From NCBI RefSeq assembly GCF_000526195.1, contig NZ_JAFP01000001.1:718001-782000 (forward strand): a stretch of DNA of 64,000 nt, given 5' to 3'. Made by a program: the position numbers and the translations under genes. The number at the start of each line of letters is the position of its first letter. The stretch's first letter is position 1. Below the pieces are notes generated by a model. That model did no database searches. It saw only the letters and a program-made list of their open reading frames with translations, and had not been told where the DNA came from. Positions 1-8,832 of the stretch are shown piece after piece. Source of the DNA: Hippea sp. KM1 (GTDB taxonomy: Bacteria; Campylobacterota_A; Desulfurellia; Desulfurellales; Hippeaceae).

Positions 1-537
1 GAGGCCAAAAATGGTATTCACATATGGGAGGATCACTATATAGTTGAGATAATAGACCCAAAAACCGGAGAGGTTTTACCCGACGGGGAAGAGGGTGAAA
101 TGGTAATAACAACCCTGACAAGGGAGGGTTTGCCGCTTTTAAGATACAGAACCAGAGATATAACCAGGATCATCTCAAGGGATGTTTGTGACTGCGGCAG
201 GACGCATCTAAGGGTGGATAGGCTCAAGGGCAGAACGGACGATATGCTCAAGGTAAAGGGTGTTAACTTCTATCCTTCCCAGATTGAGAGCATTTTGATG
301 AAGTATGAGCAGCTTTCACCTTATTACAACATAGTGATAGAGAAGGTTAAGGGCAAGGGGAGTATGACGATTGTGGCAGAAAGGAGAAACGGCTTCAGCT
401 CAGAGCAGCTTGAAAAACTCTCCAACGAGCTTTACGACTTTTTGGGTTTCCACTGCCATATACAGATAGTCCCTGAAGGCACGCTGGAAAGGCCGCAGGG
501 TAAAGCTGTGAGGGTCATCGATAAAAGGGCTAAATAG
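1..537 (+). CDS. Phenylacetate-CoA ligase family protein, C-terminal part (5' truncated)
   Basis: The frame is already open at base 1, so the gene begins outside the window and only the last ~178 residues are visible. They form the C-terminal lid of an acyl-adenylate-forming ligase of the phenylacetate-CoA ligase (PaaK) family: an RYRTRD segment, a DCGR segment typical of the PaaK lid, a GRTDDMLKVKGVNFYPSQIE hinge and a short ACT-like tail ending before the stop. Family enzymes activate aryl or other carboxylic acids to CoA thioesters with ATP. The substrate cannot be read from this fragment; in anaerobes such genes often sit beside 2-oxoacid oxidoreductases. A hairpin follows the stop. Confidence 0.88.
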   Translation, partial: EAKNGIHIWEDHYIVEIIDPKTGEVLPDGEEGEMVITTLTREGLPLLRYRTRDITRIISRDVCDCGRTHLRVDRLKGRTDDMLKVKGVNFYPSQIESILMKYEQLSPYYNIVIEKVKGKGSMTIVAERRNGFSSEQLEKLSNELYDFLGFHCHIQIVPEGTLERPQGKAVRVIDKRAK

Positions 538-541
538 ATTT

Positions 542-578
542 AAAAAGCAGCCGAATATGTAATATGAGACTGCTTTTT
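542..578 (+). terminator. Probable intrinsic terminator after the ligase gene
   Basis: A 9-bp perfect inverted repeat (AAAAAGCAG / CTGCTTTTT) encloses a 19-nt loop directly after the ligase stop, and its 3' arm ends in a T run. It lies just upstream of the motA ribosome binding site AGGAGG (583-588), so it would separate the two transcripts. The large loop makes it less certain than a classical terminator. Confidence 0.5.
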
Positions 579-592
579 GGGCAGGAGGTTAA

Positions 593-1438
593 ATGAACGC
601 TGGTGGTATAGTTCTAACGCTGTTGGCAGTTGTCGGAGCATTTGTCTATGAGGGTGGTAATCCTGCTGTTCTAATCCAGATCGGTGAGTATATAGTCTTG
701 TTCGGTGCTTTTTTTGGCATGTTGCTCTCCAACGCCTCACCCAGCGCATTGAAGGGCTCATTTGGTGTTATCTTGGGTATTGCAAAGCCCGATCCATACA
801 ACAAGAAGAACTATTTAGAGTTGTTGAAGATCGTCTATGATCTATCCACAAAGGTCAGAAAAGACGGTATTCTATCGTTAGAGGCCGTTGTCGATGATCC
901 GGAATCATCCCCGATTTTGCAGGATGCAACCTTCTTTTTAAAGAACAAGGAGGCAAGAAGCCTCTTGATCGACGCCTTAAGGAATATCGTTACCGGTATT
1001 GAGGTGGAAAAATTAGAGGAGATGCTGGATACCAACATAGAGAGTATAGAGAAGGAGGCCATGGCGCCTGCAAAGATGGTGGGAGTATTGGCTGAGTCGA
1101 TGCCTGGTATGGGTATCGTTGCAGCTGTTATGGGTGTTATCCTGACGATGGGCGCCTTGGGTGGTTCTATTCTTGTAATTGGTGAGCATATCGCAGCAGC
1201 CCTTACAGGAACATTCCTGGGTTTGCTTATGTGTTATGGAATATTCGGTCCTATGGCCAAGTATGCCGAATTCAAAACAGAAGATATGGTTGCCTATCTC
1301 AACGCCTTAAAGACAGGCATAATATACATAGCCAAGGGTGATGCACCGATTATAGCCATGGAGGCTGTAAGGGAGAGTATTCCACCACTTGCAAGGCCTG
1401 AGTTTGATGAGGCCGAATCCTTTGTAAAGGGTAAGTGA
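593..1438 (+). CDS. motA: Flagellar motor stator protein MotA
   Basis: 281 residues, four predicted membrane segments with a large cytoplasmic loop between the second and third, as in the proton-channel stator subunit MotA/PomA. The conserved prolines of the channel and of the fourth segment are present at about residues 171 (PGMGIVAAVMG) and 220 (GIFGPMA). The loop carries R89 and E97 at the positions of the rotor-contacting charges of E. coli MotA. The start is set by AGGAGG five bases upstream. motB starts two bases after the stop, so the two are cotranscribed and should form the 5:2 stator complex driving flagellar rotation. Confidence 0.95.
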   Translation: MNAGGIVLTLLAVVGAFVYEGGNPAVLIQIGEYIVLFGAFFGMLLSNASPSALKGSFGVILGIAKPDPYNKKNYLELLKIVYDLSTKVRKDGILSLEAVVDDPESSPILQDATFFLKNKEARSLLIDALRNIVTGIEVEKLEEMLDTNIESIEKEAMAPAKMVGVLAESMPGMGIVAAVMGVILTMGALGGSILVIGEHIAAALTGTFLGLLMCYGIFGPMAKYAEFKTEDMVAYLNALKTGIIYIAKGDAPIIAMEAVRESIPPLARPEFDEAESFVKGK

Positions 1439-1439
1439 T

Positions 1440-2303
1440 ATGGCTGAAGAGAACCAAGAGGGTGGAATAGTCAAAAAATGCAAGAAATGTAAGTGTGAAG
1501 AGGGTGGAGGCAGCGCCTGGGAGGTTGCATACGGGGACTTCATGACCTCCATGATGGCCTTCTTTTTGGTCATGTGGCTGATTGCCGCCACCAATGTTAA
1601 GCAGAGAAAGGTGCTATCCACCTATTTTACCCAGCCAGGTGCCACATCGCTGACAGAGGGCTCCTCAATGCTCCCATCCAAGGGCGTGTTCGATATAGGC
1701 TCAAGAAGCCTGACCGTTTCTCAACGAATACCCGAGATGCCGCTTCCGTCCATTCAGCCCCAAAAGACGCTGAAGGGCAGGGGGCTTATACCTAAGGTTT
1801 TGAGAAAGAGCGGTGGCGGAATTGGCCAGAGCAAGCAGACGATGAACCTCTATAACATAATGAAGAAGATCCAGCAGGTTATAGCAAGCAGAAAAGAGCT
1901 GTTGCAATACAGAAACCAGATCAAGATGGAGATAACAGAAGAGGGGCTGCGTATAGTGATATTTGACAAAAACAAAAGGCCTATGTTTTATCCTGGATCG
2001 GATAAGCTTGAGCCGTGGGCTAAAGAGGTGTTGGACATAGTGGCTCAGCAGCTTGCCGATATATCGAATAAGATCACTATCGAGGGGCATACGGATGCCC
2101 ATCCCTATGTGGTTGGTGGTTTGAGCAATTGGGATCTTTCCACGATGAGGGCCAATGCAGCAAGGAGGGAGATAGAGGCTGTAGGTGTTTCGGCCGATAG
2201 GTTCGATAGTATTGTGGGATATGGTGATACCAGACCGGTGCCTGGAACCAACCCTGAAGACCCCATAAACAGGCGTATCGTGATCCTTGTGAAGAAGCTT
2301 TAG
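1440..2303 (+). CDS. motB: Flagellar motor stator protein MotB
   Basis: 287 residues: a cytoplasmic N-terminal tail with a Cys-rich KCKKCKC stretch, one membrane segment at about residues 30-52 preceded by the proton-carrying aspartate D33 (AYGDFM), a plug/linker, and a C-terminal OmpA-like peptidoglycan-binding domain from about 180 (IEGHTDAHPY, then NWDLSTMRANAARR). It partners MotA, encoded immediately upstream, and anchors the stator to the cell wall. The N-terminal cysteines also occur in MotB proteins of other deep-branching Proteobacteria; their role is not evident here. Confidence 0.95.
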   Translation: MAEENQEGGIVKKCKKCKCEEGGGSAWEVAYGDFMTSMMAFFLVMWLIAATNVKQRKVLSTYFTQPGATSLTEGSSMLPSKGVFDIGSRSLTVSQRIPEMPLPSIQPQKTLKGRGLIPKVLRKSGGGIGQSKQTMNLYNIMKKIQQVIASRKELLQYRNQIKMEITEEGLRIVIFDKNKRPMFYPGSDKLEPWAKEVLDIVAQQLADISNKITIEGHTDAHPYVVGGLSNWDLSTMRANAARREIEAVGVSADRFDSIVGYGDTRPVPGTNPEDPINRRIVILVKKL

Positions 2304-2372
2304 ATAAATACAACTTATATATTAACAATGCCTTAATACATTTTCCGTCAATTAGTTAAAGCCATATAATTC

Positions 2373-2401
2373 TTGACACTATTGTCCATTTCTTGTATAA
2401 A
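2373..2401 (+). promoter_or_regulatory. Sigma-70 promoter of acs
   Basis: TTGACA (2373-2378), 17-bp spacer, TATAAA (2396-2401): a near-consensus housekeeping promoter about 44 bases upstream of the acs start codon, in an AT-rich gap after motB. The TTG of the -35 box could be misread as a start codon of a longer acs frame. Confidence 0.8.
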
Positions 2402-2444
2402 ATTAAAAAAGGGTTTAATAAATTTTTTCATAAAGGGGGAGATT

Positions 2445-4472
2445 ATGGGCAAGCAAAAGGGTGTTATCGAATCCAAGCTCAAGGAGAACAGGGTTTTTTA
2501 TCCTTCCATTGATTTTGCTCAAAAGGCGAACATAGACTCAGATGAATATGAAAGGCTCAAAAAATGGGCAGAGAGTGATTGGGAGGGCTTCTGGAGATAT
2601 TTTGCAATAAAAAAGATAGATTGGTTTAAGAGGTTTGATGAGGTATTGGATGATTCCAATCCGCCGTTTTATAAGTTTTTCATTGGTGGTAAGCTCAATG
2701 TCTCTTATAACTGCCTGGATAGACATATAAAGAGCTGGAGAAAGAACAAGGCGGCAATCATCTGGGAGAGTGAAAACGGCGATACGAGGGTTATGACCTA
2801 TCAGGAGCTTTACATAGAGGTCAACAAATTTGCAAGCGTTCTGAAAACCCTCGGTGTAAAGAAGGGTGATAGGGTTTTGATCTATATGCCCATGATACCC
2901 GAGGCTGCCGTTGCAATGCTTGCAAGCGCCAGGATCGGTGCAATACACAGCGTTGTCTTTGGTGGTTTTTCATCGGAAGCCTTGAGGGATAGAATAGAGG
3001 ATGCAAAGCCTAAGGTTGTAATCACGGCCGATGGTGGTTTTAGAAACGGCAAGGCCATTCCGCTGAAGAGCAAGGTTGATGAGGCCATGGTAGGGCTTGA
3101 GCATAAGGTCGATTATGTCGTTGTTGTAAGGCATATAGACAGGGATATACACATGAAGCCGCTGAGGGATTTCTGGTATCAGGATTTAATGGGCGATCCG
3201 GACTATGCGCAGATTTACTGCCAACCCGAGACGATGGATTCTGAGGATCCACTGTTCATACTTTACACATCCGGCTCAACAGGCAAACCCAAGGGCGTTG
3301 TCCATTCGACAGCCGGCTATCTGTTGTGGACTATGCTCACGATGAAGTGGGTATTCGACATAAAGGATGAGGATACTTTCTGGTGCACGGCCGATATTGG
3401 CTGGATTACAGGGCACTCTTACGGAGTTTATGGGCCTTTGGCTATGGGTGCCACGACCGTTATGTATGAGGGTGTCCCAACATATCCGACACCTGCAAAG
3501 TGGTGGGAGCTTGTGGAGAAGCACTCAATAAACATACTCTATACAGCACCGACGGCCATCAGGGCATTGATGAGGTTGGGCAACGAGTGGGTGTTGAAGC
3601 ACGATCTATCGTCGTTGAGACTGCTCGGCACTGTGGGTGAGCCGATAAACCCCGAGGCATGGGTGTGGTATTATCAAACCGTTGGCAACGAAAGGGCCCC
3701 CATCGTGGATACATGGTGGCAGACAGAGACCGGCGGCCACATGATTACAACTGTGCCAGGGGCTCAGCCTGCAAAGCCCGGTTCAGCCGGTATGCCTCTG
3801 CCCGGTATATTTGCAGAGGTTGTTGATATGGAGGGTAATCCTATAAGGGATGCGGATAAAGGAGGCCTGTTGGTTATCACAAAGCCGTGGCCCTCTATGT
3901 TGAGAACAGTATGGGGCGATGATAATAGGTTTATAGAGACATATTGGAAGAAGTTTAAGGATAAGGGTTATTACTTTGCAGGCGATGGAGCAAGGAAGGA
4001 TAGCGATGGCTATTTCTGGATCATGGGAAGGGTCGATGATGTCTTGAATGTCTCAGGCCACAGGATCGGAACGATGGAGGTTGAGAGTGCCCTTGTATCG
4101 CACAGGTATGTGGCCGAGGCCGCTGTTGTTGGAAGGCCGGATGAGATTACCGGCGAGGCCATTGTGGCGTTCGTGGTGCTTAAGGACGGTGTCGACAGGA
4201 CGCATCACGACGAGCTTGTGAGGGAATTGAGGGAGCATGTCCAGAAGGAGATTGGCCCTATCGCAAAACCGCAGGAGATAATCTTTACAGATACATTACC
4301 AAAGACACGCTCCGGGAAGATCATGAGGAGGCTGCTTAAGGATATAGCAGCTGGCAAGAAGATCAATCAAGATATATCCACTTTAGAGGATGCCTCTGTC
4401 TTGGATAAGCTTACCGAGCTTAGGGAGAAGCTTGAAGAGGAGATGAATAAGAACGGGGATTCAAAGAAGTAA
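2445..4472 (+). CDS. acs: Acetyl-CoA synthetase (acetate-CoA ligase)
   Basis: 675 residues, full length for Acs. It has the AMP-binding signature [11 protein letters not shown] near residue 275, the TWWQTETGG motif near 425 and the C-terminal [11 protein letters not shown] with the lysine that is reversibly acetylated in studied homologues. The enzyme makes acetyl-CoA from acetate, ATP and CoA and would feed acetate into central metabolism together with the pyruvate:ferredoxin oxidoreductase at 14.6-17.7 kb. The ATG at 2445 is chosen because it follows AAAGGGGGAG and lies downstream of the promoter; the longer open frame starts inside the -35 box. Monocistronic: own promoter and terminator. 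Confidence 0.95.
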   Translation: MGKQKGVIESKLKENRVFYPSIDFAQKANIDSDEYERLKKWAESDWEGFWRYFAIKKIDWFKRFDEVLDDSNPPFYKFFIGGKLNVSYNCLDRHIKSWRKNKAAIIWESENGDTRVMTYQELYIEVNKFASVLKTLGVKKGDRVLIYMPMIPEAAVAMLASARIGAIHSVVFGGFSSEALRDRIEDAKPKVVITADGGFRNGKAIPLKSKVDEAMVGLEHKVDYVVVVRHIDRDIHMKPLRDFWYQDLMGDPDYAQIYCQPETMDSEDPLFILYTSGSTGKPKGVVHSTAGYLLWTMLTMKWVFDIKDEDTFWCTADIGWITGHSYGVYGPLAMGATTVMYEGVPTYPTPAKWWELVEKHSINILYTAPTAIRALMRLGNEWVLKHDLSSLRLLGTVGEPINPEAWVWYYQTVGNERAPIVDTWWQTETGGHMITTVPGAQPAKPGSAGMPLPGIFAEVVDMEGNPIRDADKGGLLVITKPWPSMLRTVWGDDNRFIETYWKKFKDKGYYFAGDGARKDSDGYFWIMGRVDDVLNVSGHRIGTMEVESALVSHRYVAEAAVVGRPDEITGEAIVAFVVLKDGVDRTHHDELVRELREHVQKEIGPIAKPQEIIFTDTLPKTRSGKIMRRLLKDIAAGKKINQDISTLEDASVLDKLTELREKLEEEMNKNGDSKK

Positions 4473-4483
4473 ACACCCAAAAA

Positions 4484-4508
4484 GCCGGCTGCCCAAGCCG
4501 GCCCTTTT
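4484..4508 (+). terminator. Intrinsic terminator of acs
   Basis: GCCGGCT, 5-nt loop, AGCCGGC, then CCTTTTCTT: a compact GC-rich hairpin with a T run 11 bases after the acs stop. Confidence 0.85.
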
Positions 4509-4509
4509 C

Positions 4510-4538
4510 TTGACTTTATCCTTAAAATTTAATAAAAA
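4510..4538 (+). promoter_or_regulatory. Candidate promoter of the riboswitch-DUF364-ABC operon
   Basis: TTGACT (4510-4515), 17-bp spacer, TAAAAA (4533-4538). It starts in the tail of the acs terminator and would begin transcription at about 4545, exactly where the riboswitch begins. The -10 is weak; the placement is the main support. Confidence 0.5.
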
Positions 4539-4544
4539 ATAGCC

Positions 4545-4650
4545 ATCTCCGAGCGGTTAAACCTAAGGGCATTGTTTGGCCGCCTATGGTTTTTCCGCCG
4601 ATAGGGTGTAAGTGGAAACGCTTGCGCCTCCCGTATTTGGAAAGGAGGTA
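4545..4650 (+). promoter_or_regulatory. Moco/tungsten-cofactor riboswitch (Moco RNA motif)
   Basis: The leader has the hallmarks I recall for the Moco motif: CTCCGAGC near the 5' end (from 4547), an internal CCGCCTAT...ATAGG helix, a GGAAAC segment, and a 3' GCCTCCCG (4626-4633) followed by GGAAAGGAGG (4639-4648). The genes behind it, DUF364 and a molybdate/tungstate-type ABC transporter, are classical members of this regulon. Known Moco RNAs sense molybdenum or tungsten cofactor and repress or activate the downstream operon; which metal form applies cannot be told by eye. The operon's own ribosome binding site (AAAGGGGG, ~4687) lies ~40 bases further on. Confidence 0.75.
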
Positions 4651-4699
4651 TTTTGTTCACTTTTCTATTTTTCCTTAGAGACATAAAAGGGGGCTTATA

Positions 4700-5458
4700 A
4701 TGGGTGTATTGCAGACGGCTGTGGAGAGGTTTGTGCAGATTGTCAAGGATAAGGGTTTGCTCGATGAATATGTGAAGATAAAGATGAGGCCATTGAAGCC
4801 AGAAGAGGCTATAGGTAAACCCTCCAGGGATGATTATCCCCTGCTTAAGGGCAAGGAGGTGTTGGTTGAGGCGACATTCCTCAACTCAAAGGGGCAGGCC
4901 TTTACCGATGAACCCAGCGATTTTGAAGGCACTATAGAGGATGTCATATCGCTTCCGTTGGATAGAAGCAGGAATAGGGCTGTGGTTGTTGCAAGTATCA
5001 ACGCCGTCTTGAGACACTTGGATATGACATGGGGGACGGTTCATTGCAAGGATACCGAGCCTGAGGAGTGCGCAGAGGAGATGATGGAGCGCTTTTTTAG
5101 AAGGTGGGGTGAAAACACCACATTGGGTCTTGTGGGGCTGCAGCCTGCGCTTGCAGAGGCCGCCATACGGGTCTTTGGCAAGGATAATGTGCTCATATCC
5201 GATATGGATGAGGATAATATCGGTAAGAAATTCGAGGGTGTTGAGATATTGGACGGCAGGATACATTCCATTGAGGTTGTTGAGAGGAGCTTTTTGGGCT
5301 TGATTACAGGCTCTTCTGTTGTAAACGGAACGATAGATGGGCTTTTGGAGGCATCAAAGAGGAACAATAAAAATAGAATCGTTATATTTTACGGGACGAC
5401 CATTGCAGGAGTGGCTTCCCTTCTAAACCTAAACAGACTCTGCTTCAAAGCCCATTGA
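4700..5458 (+). CDS. DUF4213/DUF364 putative heavy-metal chelation protein
   Basis: 252 residues, with the DUF4213-like N-terminal half and the DUF364 C-terminal half (TLGLVGLQPALAEA near 140, SDMDEDNIGKKFEGVEI near 170, LITGSSVVNGTIDGLL near 205). DUF364 proteins are thought to bind metal or metal chelates; no reaction is established. It is the first gene behind a Moco-type riboswitch and overlaps the transporter ATPase by one base (TGATG), so a role in molybdate/tungstate handling is a fair inference. Start ATG follows AAAGGGGG. Confidence 0.85.
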   Translation: MGVLQTAVERFVQIVKDKGLLDEYVKIKMRPLKPEEAIGKPSRDDYPLLKGKEVLVEATFLNSKGQAFTDEPSDFEGTIEDVISLPLDRSRNRAVVVASINAVLRHLDMTWGTVHCKDTEPEECAEEMMERFFRRWGENTTLGLVGLQPALAEAAIRVFGKDNVLISDMDEDNIGKKFEGVEILDGRIHSIEVVERSFLGLITGSSVVNGTIDGLLEASKRNNKNRIVIFYGTTIAGVASLLNLNRLCFKAH

Positions 5459-6516
5459 TGATAAAGATAGAGATAAAAAAGCGCTTTGAGAAGCTCCATA
5501 TAGATGTTTGCATGGAGTTTAAGGGGCTGAAGAATGTAATCTTTGGCCCATCTGGAAGCGGTAAATCCTCTATTCTGAAGATGATAGCCGGCTTTTACGA
5601 TCCGGATGATGGCGTTATTGCATTGAAAGGGGAGAAGCTTTTTGATAAGAGGGAGGGTTTATCTATTCCTGTGCATAAAAGGGGCATCGGTTATGTGCCG
5701 CAGGAATATACGCTCTTTCCCCATCTAAATGTTATGGAAAACCTATTGTATCCTGCAAGGGTTAAGGGTATTGAGGTTGATAGGGGGCTTTTTGATGCCC
5801 TTATTGAAAAATCCAACATAAAAGAGCATCTGTATTCGTATCCTCATCAGCTAAGCGGTGGTCAGAAGCAGAGGGTTGCCATAATCAGGGCTATCCTGTC
5901 TAAGCCGAAGCTGCTTCTGCTTGATGAGCCCTTTAGCGCCCTGGATAGGCCTGTTGCTGAGGAGTTGGGCTATTTCCTTATAAGGATTATAGACGAGATA
6001 GGTTTGCCATCCATATTCGTTAGCCATAATCTGGAGGAGGCCTTTATGTTTGCCCAACAGATGGCCTTCATTAAGGATGGCAGGGTTTTAGAGTTATCCG
6101 ATAAGCTTGATGTGTTTTTAAGACCCAGATGTGTTGAGACGGCTATAGCTGTGGGTTTTAGAAACATCTTTAAGGCCGATGAGTGCACAAGTGGCAGGGT
6201 TAGGATAGGTGAATTCTGGTTTGATATAGAGGATGGATGCTCGGAGTTTTTCTGCATTAGGCCAGATGAGATAATAATTTTGAGGGACGATGTGGATACA
6301 TCGGATAAGGAGAATAGGATAGAGGCAGAGATACTATCCATCACCTGCATGGGTGGGTTCAGTGTGGTTAGATTGAAAAGCAAGGGTCTTTTTTTTATTG
6401 TCCATTTACCGAACCATGCTGCCGGTAAGATGGACCTAAAAAGCAAAAAGAGGGTTTTTGTATCGCTAAAAAAGGATAGCTTAATTGGGTGTTCATCCTG
6501 CGAGGGGGACAGATGA
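5458..6516 (+). CDS. Molybdate/tungstate-type ABC transporter, ATP-binding subunit
   Basis: 352 residues. ATPase domain with Walker A GPSGSGKSS (~31-39), Q-loop VPQEYTLFPH, signature LSGGQKQRVA (~132), Walker B LLLLDEP (~155) and switch His in VSHN (~182). A C-terminal extension of about 120 residues fits a TOBE-like ligand-sensing domain as in ModC/WtpC-type ATPases. ATG at 5458 overlaps the previous stop; a TTG one codon earlier is less likely. It energises the permease that follows with ATGA overlap. Molybdate, tungstate or sulfate could be the substrate; the riboswitch favours Mo or W. Confidence 0.88.
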   Translation: MIKIEIKKRFEKLHIDVCMEFKGLKNVIFGPSGSGKSSILKMIAGFYDPDDGVIALKGEKLFDKREGLSIPVHKRGIGYVPQEYTLFPHLNVMENLLYPARVKGIEVDRGLFDALIEKSNIKEHLYSYPHQLSGGQKQRVAIIRAILSKPKLLLLDEPFSALDRPVAEELGYFLIRIIDEIGLPSIFVSHNLEEAFMFAQQMAFIKDGRVLELSDKLDVFLRPRCVETAIAVGFRNIFKADECTSGRVRIGEFWFDIEDGCSEFFCIRPDEIIILRDDVDTSDKENRIEAEILSITCMGGFSVVRLKSKGLFFIVHLPNHAAGKMDLKSKKRVFVSLKKDSLIGCSSCEGDR

Positions 6517-7280
6517 AGCTAACCAGAATTGCCCTTATACCGCTTGGTTTGCTTGTTCTGTTTTTGACCGTTCTTCTTGTGTATGGATTCTGGGATGTGT
6601 CTGTGGATGAATTGTTCGGGCTTTTTAGGGATGGTGAGTTTATCTCTGCCGTTGTTTTTGGGCTTGAGACTTCGCTTTTTTCTGTGTTTCTCTCTGCCGT
6701 TTTGGGTATACCCACCGGGTTTTTCCTTGCCAGGAATATTGGATGGGTGTCCAAGCTGGCCGATGTGATTTTTGATGTGCCTTTGGTTATCCCGCCTTTG
6801 GTTGTCGGCGCCCTCCTGCTAAATCTATTCAATAGTCCCTTGATAGGGAAGGTCTATTCGTTTGTCTTTACCTTCTGGGGTGCTGCTATTGCACAGTTTT
6901 TCATCTCTTTTCCCTTTACGGTTAAGGCCTCTAAATCGGCTTTTGAGCTTATACCGCCTGTATATGAGAGGATAGCCATGACGCTTGGGGCATCGCCTTT
7001 TAGGTCTTTTTTTGATACCACATTCAGGCTGTCGTTTTATGGCATATTCAGCGGCTTGATTTTAAGCTGGCTCAGGAGTCTTGGTGAGTTTGGTGCCACG
7101 CTGCTTGTTGGCGGCGGGATAGCATACAAGACTGAAAACATACCCATCAATATCTATTTGAAGATTGCAGAAGGCAACTTCAAGAGTGGTTTTGCAGCCA
7201 GCCTGCTTGTTGTGGTCTTTGCGATGGTGTGTGTTTTGATAATCAGGTTTATTTTTTCAAGCAAGAGGCCTAAGATATAG
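6513..7280 (+). CDS. Molybdate/tungstate-type ABC transporter permease
   Basis: 255 residues, six predicted membrane helices of the binding-protein-dependent permease fold. The EAA-like cytoplasmic loop reads AMTLGASPFRSFFDTTFRLS around residue 157, followed by LRSLGEFGATLLVGG, which is typical of ModB/CysT permeases. The ATG at 6513 overlaps the ATPase stop (ATGA) and follows GAGGGGG; the open frame extends upstream but without support. No periplasmic binding-protein gene accompanies the pair. The 3' end overlaps the convergent K+ channel gene by 11 bases. Confidence 0.88.
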   Translation: MKLTRIALIPLGLLVLFLTVLLVYGFWDVSVDELFGLFRDGEFISAVVFGLETSLFSVFLSAVLGIPTGFFLARNIGWVSKLADVIFDVPLVIPPLVVGALLLNLFNSPLIGKVYSFVFTFWGAAIAQFFISFPFTVKASKSAFELIPPVYERIAMTLGASPFRSFFDTTFRLSFYGIFSGLILSWLRSLGEFGATLLVGGGIAYKTENIPINIYLKIAEGNFKSGFAASLLVVVFAMVCVLIIRFIFSSKRPKI

Positions 7281-8766
7281 CCTTCTCAAACCTTTCCATA
7301 TCCTCCTTTGTTCCAACGCATATAAGGGTTGAACCGACATCGATTATATCCTCTGCTTTCGGGTTGAAGCGGGTAGATTTGTCCTTACCAACCATGGCGA
7401 TGATTATGAGGTTGTATCTGCTTCTGATATCCGTTTCTTTTATCTTCTTGCCGGCATAGGGTGAGTCCTTTGTTATGTAAAACTCACCCATCTCTATGGT
7501 TTTGTCGGATTGCATGACGATGGATACCAGCTCTGCGGTTTTTGGTGATATGAGCATTCTGGAGATGTCGTATCCGCTGGATTGGTATGGCGAGATGGTT
7601 TTTGCACCCAATTTTACAAACTTCTTTACCGAATCCTCAGAGTTGGCTCTGGCAACGGCCAGGATGTCTTTGTTTTCATCCTTTGCTGTAATCAGTGTGT
7701 ATATGTTATCTGCATCTGAATCCATAACAAGGGCTATACCCTGAGCCTGTTTTACCCTCGCTTTTTTTAGGATCTCCTCATCCGTTGCGCTGCCTGTTAT
7801 GACCAGATAGCCGTTTTCTATCGCCTCCCTTGCCGCCTCCTGGTTTTCCTCGATTACGACAAACGGCTTCTTGAAACGCTCCATCTCCTTGGCCACAACC
7901 TTGCCAACCCTGCCGTATCCGCAGATGATAAAGTGGTTTGAGAGTTTTTCTATCTTCCTTTCCATGATCTCCTCCGTATTGAGCTTGAGTTTTAGTATTC
8001 TATCGGTAAAGGCGCTTGAGATTATACCTGTTAGGAGTGCGATGCCAGAAATGCCCATTACCATCAAGAATGAGGCAATCGTTCTTCCTATTGGGGTGAT
8101 GGGTGTGATATCTCCATAGCCCACCGTTGTAAATGTTACTATACTCCACCAAATGGCGTCGAATAGGTTTTGTATGTGGGGGTTTTTATGCCCCTCTGCT
8201 ATCAACATAACTATGGATGAGCCGGTGATTACAAAGAAGAATATGACGAAAACTATGGATATCTCAAAGGTCTTCTCCTTTAGGCCTTCGGCCAACTCCT
8301 GCACGCTCTTGCTGAAGCTTGCACCCTTAAATATCCTTGCTATCAGGACGGCGATTCTATATGGGTATGGGAGGTATCCGTAAGGAACCATCGATAGGAG
8401 GTTTATCAGGGTGCCCGGTGATACGGCATAGGCTATTATGCATCTGATCCTTGATGCGGCTGTGTTTTTGGGTGTTAATATCTTAGGGAAGCCCAGACCG
8501 GTTGGTTCGTTTTTTGTGTTTAGCCGTTCAAGGAAGAGGATCGTTCTTATGATGAAGTCGAACCCAAAGGCAAATATGGTTGTTAACTCTATCACCTTGT
8601 AAACCTTCGGTGAGCCTATGTATATGGGTATGGCGTTGTCGTATCCCACGATAGCAACAAGGGATAACGCCGTTATGATCTGCATCGAGAATCTGTAGAT
8701 TTTGGCCGATAGCGATGTGCCGTAAAAGGTTTTGTATATGTCTATCTTTTTGTTCCTATCCACCAC
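7270..8766 (-). CDS. Voltage-gated-type K+ channel with RCK (TrkA-N/TrkA-C) domains
   Basis: About 498 residues from the chosen start. The N-terminal half has several membrane helices with an S4-like arginine pattern (IAVLIARIF) and a pore loop with selectivity filter TVGYGD. The C-terminal half has a Rossmann RCK domain (IICGYGRVGKVVAKEM) and a TrkA-C domain. Such proteins are ligand-gated potassium channels of the inner membrane. The start is uncertain: the open frame reaches an ATG at 8859 that would run into the divergent gene; I prefer tandem GTG codons at 8766/8763. A TATAAT on this strand lies just upstream. Confidence 0.85.
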   Translation of the reverse strand: MVDRNKKIDIYKTFYGTSLSAKIYRFSMQIITALSLVAIVGYDNAIPIYIGSPKVYKVIELTTIFAFGFDFIIRTILFLERLNTKNEPTGLGFPKILTPKNTAASRIRCIIAYAVSPGTLINLLSMVPYGYLPYPYRIAVLIARIFKGASFSKSVQELAEGLKEKTFEISIVFVIFFFVITGSSIVMLIAEGHKNPHIQNLFDAIWWSIVTFTTVGYGDITPITPIGRTIASFLMVMGISGIALLTGIISSAFTDRILKLKLNTEEIMERKIEKLSNHFIICGYGRVGKVVAKEMERFKKPFVVIEENQEAAREAIENGYLVITGSATDEEILKKARVKQAQGIALVMDSDADNIYTLITAKDENKDILAVARANSEDSVKKFVKLGAKTISPYQSSGYDISRMLISPKTAELVSIVMQSDKTIEMGEFYITKDSPYAGKKIKETDIRSRYNLIIIAMVGKDKSTRFNPKAEDIIDVGSTLICVGTKEDMERFEKAIS

Positions 8767-8795
8767 ATTCCAATTATACACAAACCCATTTTTAA

Positions 8796-8823
8796 TTGAA
8801 AGTTTTAGACAAAATAATATAAT
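8796..8823 (+). promoter_or_regulatory. Promoter of the ARMT1-like gene and its operon
   Basis: TTGAAA (8796-8801), 16-bp spacer, TATAAT (8818-8823). The -10 box ends only 9 bases before the ATG at 8833 and no Shine-Dalgarno sequence is visible, so the transcript may be leaderless. Confidence 0.65.
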
Positions 8824-8832
8824 CAACCTGTC

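Noticed and set aside
2373-2444. N-terminal extension of acs from a TTG at 2373
   Set aside because: The TTG is part of the -35 box TTGACA, and the ATG at 2445 has a Shine-Dalgarno sequence and the family N-terminus.
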